DNA of 64,000 nucleotides from Sphagnum compactum (Eukaryota; Bryophyta; Sphagnopsida; Sphagnales): contig OZ234499.1 in NCBI GenBank assembly GCA_965153455.1, forward strand, positions 14,132,271 to 14,196,270, read 5' to 3'. This document shows positions 58,717-64,000 of the stretch, one piece after another. The notes beneath the pieces are model-generated. The model ran no database searches. It had not been told where the DNA came from and worked only from the letters and a program-made list of their open reading frames with translations. A program made the position numbers and the translations under genes. The first letter of the stretch is position 1; every line of letters starts with the position of its first letter.

Positions 58717-59460
58717 TAAGAACTTGCATGCATGTTGTTATATGCCCTCATTATCTCAAGATCAATTTTGAGTGCCAACTCACGCCATCCAATATGATGC
58801 ATGGTGAACATATCTTTGCCCATATAGCCATGATCACCCACCAAGTATTCAAAATACTCATCTGTGTGCATAAAATATTGTCGTCAATGTTTGTGGATGT
58901 TTGATGTGAATGTCCAATTGCCACAAGATAGTGATGTTGTAATAAGACCTTGGGAACCCAAGGTTCAAATATATGAACAACCCTTTGTTGTTCAAACAAT
59001 AAATTTTCTTCCACTCATTAAACCAACTCTGATGGGCCGGATTGTTCCAAGGCCTATGGATTTTGATGAATGTACCATTAATAAATCCAATACAACCTTA
59101 GAATCGCGAGAGTTGTGTACCCAAGACTTGTTGCTCCTCAACAATAGGCCATCGAATCTCATCAACAATGGCAAAACTGATACAAGATGCAATAAACATG
59201 CCAAAATCATTTATTGCACTCCTGCTCCAATTTCACATGAATGCATCATACTTTGTGACATTGTCATGTTTCATAGAAAGGATGAAGTTCAACAAACGCT
59301 TTTCCAAGGTCAATTTAGATGGTTGGTTAGAAGTGCAATGTGCCTCCCCAATGGACCTCACATGACCAATGATGGTTAGAACAACTACTTTTGCCAACTC
59401 CTCAAACTCATTCAAAGTGAAATTGGTGAGAGTTTTAAACAAACCCCCAATAGCCTTCTG
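58717..59460 (-). mobile_element. PIF/Harbinger DDE transposase fragment, decayed
   Basis: Minus-strand frames, read from high to low coordinate across several frameshifts, give: a helical block (LTNFTLNEFEELAKVVV); GCIGFINGTFIKIHRPWNNP with AHQSWFN and KKIYCLNN; GLFIYLNLG; and EYLVGDHGYMGKDMFTMHHI. This is the DDE core order of PIF/Harbinger transposases (IDGT ... GLF ... GDxGY). The first catalytic Asp is Asn here (codon 59079-59077). Similarity stops near 58717, before the block with the catalytic Glu. Stops, frameshifts and truncation show it is dead. It is the transposase half only; no partner Myb-like ORF or terminal repeats were seen. Confidence 0.8.
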
Positions 59461-60723
59461 GTTGCCAAATCATTTCACACCCTTACATTGGGATCAACCG
59501 AATGCCCATCATCCTCCAGTTTTGCTAATGTGAAAAATCCCAAGTGTTGACGCAAGCAACAACAACTTATACCGCAATTTGGCCTTCCTCCTAAATCTAA
59601 TTAAGCAACTTTTCATGGTTACTCGAAGAACTCAAGTTAAGACTTGAGAACCCAATCTCCATATGTCATAAATGGAACAAAAAACCCCCTACTAAAAAAT
59701 CCATTAATAAAAACCAAGAGGAATAGCCAAAAAAATCTAATGGAAAGAGAGTTTTAAAATACAAAAAAAATGGTGGAATGAAGGTCACAAATCACAAATA
59801 AAAGGAACTAGGTTGACAAAACATGTGTCAAAAATGTCATGGTTTGGCAATTGAGAAAAAACAAAAAATGAAACCCAAATGTTTTTTTTACTCCAATTCC
59901 AAAACCCTAGCACCCATAAATGAGCCATAAAAACCTCTCCCCTCCATCCCACAATCTAGCCCAAGGTTCTCCTCTTTTGGAAAAGAAGGGGAAAAAAAGT
60001 ATAAAAATTTACCCCCATCCACACCCAAGCACCCACCACGTTGAAAAAAGAATCTGAAACCATTCTCCCCCCGCCCCAATCCATGCCCAAAAGCCCACCA
60101 TGTTGACGAAAAAAAATTCAAATCCCCCTCCCCTCTCTTCATTTTAAGGAGCCCACCATGGAACAATGATTTTTTTTGTGATTTTTGATGTTATTGAATT
60201 GGGGACCACTGGTCTACGGAAGGTGATTTTATGTGGTAGTTTTCAAAAGTCATGTGTTGCTCACATGGCTATATGTCATTTTGGGTTCTAGCAATATGGC
60301 AATTGTTTAGACAAAAATTTCACCGTGCATGGCAATGTTCATTTGGTATGGATAGAAACAAATGCGAACATAATTTTGAATTAGGGTTTAAGACTTATGC
60401 TGCTACTGCTTAGGGTTACGGTTTCATGTTGTTGTTCCTTAATTTCATGTTGTTATTGCTACAAAACCCCACCACCCTCTTTGCCTACCAAGGGAATCGA
60501 ACCCTAATCCATAAATGGATTTTGCCATATTAATGGAAGGCAAACCTACAAAACAAAACACATACGTATCGAAATCCTATCTACAAACAAAATTGACAAA
60601 CCAAAGAGTCCCATATCGCATACACAACTTACAATTCCAACCCCTAGCAAATTCCTCTTCATTCCATTTAATTATAGTCATGTAGAATGGGAAACTTTGG
60701 AATGTAAAGAAATCTTGTGTGTA
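59461..60723. other. Spacer between two transposase remnants
   Basis: AT-rich, with a C/T-rich purine-pyrimidine-skewed stretch at about 59.93-60.15 kb. No coding motif recognised. A sequence GGGAATCGAACCCTAAT near 60490 resembles a tRNA T-arm but has no tRNA body. Confidence 0.5.
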
Positions 60724-61868
60724 CTATCTCACAACAAGATCAAGATGGGTGGTTAGTCGATTTCTCAACTTTGATTTCATGAAAATGAGAGTAGATAATG
60801 TTCTTTCATCCTTAACATTCCCAAAAACCATAACAATAGCAAATTCAACTAGTCTAAAAGATTCATACATCTTAAGCTTCAAAATCTGGTTATTGGCCAT
60901 CCACCTCCACATGCGAGTGGTAGGGTTACAATCACGCAGGGGCAACATGGCAAAGCTACAATTCGATTAGTGGTAACAAAAAATGATGATTGATGTTCGA
61001 ATAAACCATCATCCAGCAAAGGAAGATGGCAAACACCATTTGGTTGTGTCATCCGCAATGGTAATAGTGTGTTTTCAAGATTTGCAGGAACATTGAAATA
61101 GCTTCTAGTTGTAGGCAATATAGAGGGTAGATGATGCCCATGGCATTCATCAAATCGTGAGCCGAAAACCGTTTGTCCAATTTTGCAATCAAACCTTTGA
61201 TAGTAGAAGTGCATTGATCTTTGACATTTTGGCAAACATGTACCCAATCATCCCTAGTTACCATTGAGACCTCCTTGGTTGTCTTATCAATTTTTCGTAG
61301 CATATACATGCGTTGGATGAAAAAAAACCAGCAAATTCCACATGTGATTCTAGATTAGTCCACTACTCAATGCATAGGGCATCATTTTTGAATGTCACCA
61401 AATCCACAAATGCCTGAAACTAATCTCGGGAATATTGCTCCTCAAGACCCACATACATGGTGTAGATTTAAACAAACAAACTTCATAGCTAAAAACAAAA
61501 TCACATATGAAAATTTCCTTATTTTGAACAAGCTTGCTCAAACTTTGCATTGTTCCTAACATAGGCAGCACACACCTTAGTCCCATAACTATTTTCACAC
61601 CACACAAAAGTTCTTTGTTAGTATGAATAGCTGCATTACTAATAACATCATCAGTCATCTTGACCACCAATGTTTTATGCTCTACAAACATTTGTTTAAA
61701 AGGGGCCAACATGGAAGTCCACCTCGTTTTGATATTCTTCAAAAAATTTAAACCTTTAAAATCAATCACTTCGACCAACTCAGTGTGCTCAAGGTGCCTT
61801 TTAGGGGACTGACTATAGTAAATATACATAGAAAAAAACAAAGCCTCAATCTTTGCAAATAGAGACAA
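60724..61868 (-). mobile_element. hAT-type transposase C-terminal fragment, decayed
   Basis: Minus-strand blocks read from 61868 down: LKNIKTRWTSMLAPFKQMFV and EHKTLVVKM (RNase-H-like core of hAT and zinc-finger-862-like transposases, TRW...S), a run of helical sequence ending near 61395, then LIAKLDKRFSAHDLMNAMGI, then after frame changes LVEFAIVMVFGNVKDERTLS and KSKLRNRLTTHLDLVV, the hAT C-terminal dimerisation block with its DER.FS signature. No BED zinc finger precedes it, and at least two frameshifts and stops interrupt it, so it is a 5'-truncated pseudogene. Confidence 0.75.
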
Positions 61869-62199
61869 GGATGACTTTTTTTTAATTAAAAAAAATTAAA
61901 AATACTCTAGTCTAAGAATGAATTCAAAGAACCCCATTGCCGTTCAACGACTCATCAAAAATTTAGTGAATACAATTATATTTATTCATTATTTACCACT
62001 AGGATATTAAATCAACTTGATTTTTTTCAATGATGTTGGACAAGACATGTTCAAGTCATCTTGGTCATTTGAATTGAATTAGGTTTATGGTATGATTAAT
62101 TGGTTCATTTTGACTATAGCAAAAATTGTCCACTATATGTTACAATTGAAAACTTGATTGAATTCAAATTTTTTTAAAACTAAAAAAACCATGGTTTTG
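61869..62199. other. AT-rich spacer, nothing recognised
   Basis: AT-rich stretch between the hAT fragment and the CCTAGG-rich array. No feature supported. Confidence 0.5.
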
Positions 62200-62960
62200 T
62201 ACCAGTGTGGTAGCCTTTAGGTAGCCTACTAGCCACTAGTTAAGCCCTTAAATACCATAGGTAATTTAGGTAACAACTAAGTAGCCCTTAAGTAGCCTAA
62301 ATGACCCCTACATAACTCTTAGGTCCTTAAATAATTTCAATAGCCCTTATGTAGCTTATGCACCCCTTAGGTAGCTTTTAGAAATACCCTAGATGACATA
62401 AACATTCCCTTGGTAACCCCTAGGTAGCCTAGGTAAGCCCATAGGTAATTTAATTAATGTATGAAAATAGGTTTAAGTAGGTGTTTAGGTTCCTTAATTA
62501 ATGTAAGTAACCCCTAGGTAGCCAAAGTGACTTTTAGGTAGGCTCCAAGTAGCCCCTAAACACTTTTTAGGTAATGTAAGTAACCCTAAGCAAGCCTTAA
62601 GTAAGTTTTATGTACCTTAGGCAACAGCAAGGTAAGTCTTTTTGTAGCATACATGATTTAAGTTGGATAGGTCACTTAAGTAAGTTAGTAAAAATAAATA
62701 CTAGAATGTGATTCCATTTTGTATTACATAAAATTGGTGCAATGGTCAACATTTTGCCCCTTAATGTGGAGGTGATAGGTTTAAATCCTTACTATTACAA
62801 CCTATTTATCATGGTCAAGGCTAGGTAATTTAGCTGTTTATTATAGGTCAATGTGTTTAACTTAAACCTCTTAGGCTCCTTAGCCCACGTTTTTAGCCTA
62901 GGCAACCTAGGTTAAATAGGCTAAGTAGCCAAGCCTAGGCCAACTTAGGTATGTTGTGTG
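62200..62960. repeat. GTAGCC/CCTAGGTA low-complexity array
   Basis: Degenerate array of words such as AGTAGCCTAAATGACCCCTA, CCCTAGGTAACC and GCCTAGGCAACCTAGG over about 760 bp, interrupted at about 62690-62830. The CCTAGG-rich right end resembles the array at 38336-38620. Noncoding. Confidence 0.75.
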
Positions 62961-64000
62961 GTGCCATTCATTCAACACAATGTTTGCCATTTGTCAACAT
63001 TTAGTGGTGAAAAACTTACGCATCCTCACATTTTAGTTGTAGAATTAATCATAGATAACCATGTCACTACATTTTTTTTTGTCATAAATGATTGTCACAT
63101 AAGCTAGATGTCAATTAAGTGAAAAACGTGTGTAAGTTACACATCGATGTAAATATCATTTCAATTTGGTGTCATGTGATGTGTTTTACAATTAAAATTA
63201 TACGTGACTTGTCTAAGGTGACTAGAAGAATTTGCAATCACATGTGGCATTTATGGCTAAAAATAATTGAAAAAATATTTTCAATTATATTGGAATGTTA
63301 ATAAATTATTAATAATTTATGTGTAAATTCCTTGTAGTGTCCCAAGTTCATTCAATCATTAATGTCATTGAAAAAGTGAATTCTTAATTTTTTTTAGAAG
63401 ACTTATATACACTTTTGGTATTTATGACAAATGAATTTATAAACTATTTTCAAAAGAAACTTTGGATTTGTAGAGTGTTCGTTTCAAGCTAACCATGGAG
63501 AATCATTTTTTAAGGCGATGACAAAACATTGAAAGGAAAATCTAGTGATTAAATTGTAGTGTTAGATTTCCACAAACAATTTGCTAGTTGTTCGATTGTT
63601 TAAGTTCATGAAACTTGTCGAATTAACCATTGTTTAGATCATCGGTTGTGCAAAAGATTGAAGAAACATTTTCCATTGACTTTTATTAAGTTCAAGCTAT
63701 AGAACTAGTTGGTAGGGCATTTAAATATTGTCATTTACATGTTTGTTCAAAACATTTTCATTCAAAAAAAACTTTTCTTTTCCACTACGCTATTATAGAT
63801 TTGGAATGATGTAGAGAGAGTTAGGATAGGAGTGAATTCATGAACATTGGGCTTGAAGTTTGGACCTTGGTTGCAAGGTTGAAAGATTTAAGTGTCATTA
63901 CATTTCCCATTGCACAATCATTTTTTGTTTGGGGATGTTATAGTACTACTAACATTGTCAATTGCTACAAGGATTTTGTATTGCATTGGGCAAGGTCCTT
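62961..64000. other. AT-rich DNA to the window end
   Basis: No gene or known repeat recognised. Short reading frames only. Confidence 0.5.

Noticed and set aside
60484-60500. tRNA T-arm-like sequence (reverse complement AGGGTTCGATTCCCT)
   Set aside because: Only the T-arm-like palindrome is present; no D-arm, anticodon arm or acceptor stem can be folded around it.

Overview
The window looks like nuclear DNA of a land plant. It is AT-rich with long gene-poor stretches. The recognisable genes have GT-AG introns, and their products are plant-type: a plant GYF-domain protein, a KFB-type F-box/kelch protein, a plant DUF455 protein and a plastid-targeted protein. Homopolymeric Asn/Gln/Ser/Glu tracts, low gene density and a GT47 protein that resembles the animal EXT family lead me to guess a non-seed plant (bryophyte, lycophyte or fern). 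That is inference; the sequence does not prove it. No tRNA, rRNA, CRISPR or bacterial-type system was seen.

Layout. 1-3.65 kb: AT-rich DNA, then a possible decayed minus-strand gene. 3.80-5.44 kb (+): DUF1992/DNAJC28-type protein, four exons, with a perfect 94-bp tandem duplication in intron 1. 5.92-7.43 kb (-): SMP-30/gluconolactonase-like protein, tail-to-tail with the previous gene. 8.5-16.2 kb: gene-poor, with two diverged copies of a ~540-bp repeat. 16.26-16.69 kb: ~110-bp tandem repeats. 17.02-25.36 kb (+): large GYF-domain gene whose middle contains a tandemly duplicated exon-intron unit. 26.70-29.00 kb (-) and 29.42-32.61 kb (+): a divergent pair, a DUF455 di-iron protein and a plastid membrane protein, sharing a 417-bp spacer. 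34.06-34.75 kb: minisatellite. 35.55-37.15 kb (+): intronless exostosin-like GT47. 38-53.5 kb: gene desert with CCTAGG-rich and other repeats, decayed coding fragments and a duplicated Cys/His motif. 54.01-55.29 kb (+): KFB F-box/kelch gene. 55.6-64 kb: repeats plus two decayed class II transposase fragments, PIF/Harbinger and hAT, both on the minus strand.

The genes do not form a pathway. They look like ordinary housekeeping or regulatory plant genes separated by repeats. I found no convincing new multi-gene system. The most interesting points are: the SMP-30 protein has Lys in place of the family's metal-binding Glu and carries a Cys/Pro-rich tail; the GT47 is animal-EXT-like; the GYF gene has a duplicated cassette-exon region and a canonical G-quadruplex motif just before its start codon; and a ~540-bp repeat pair lies in the 10-14 kb desert. 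Exon borders were chosen by eye from splice sites, reading-frame continuity and family similarity, with no transcript data.
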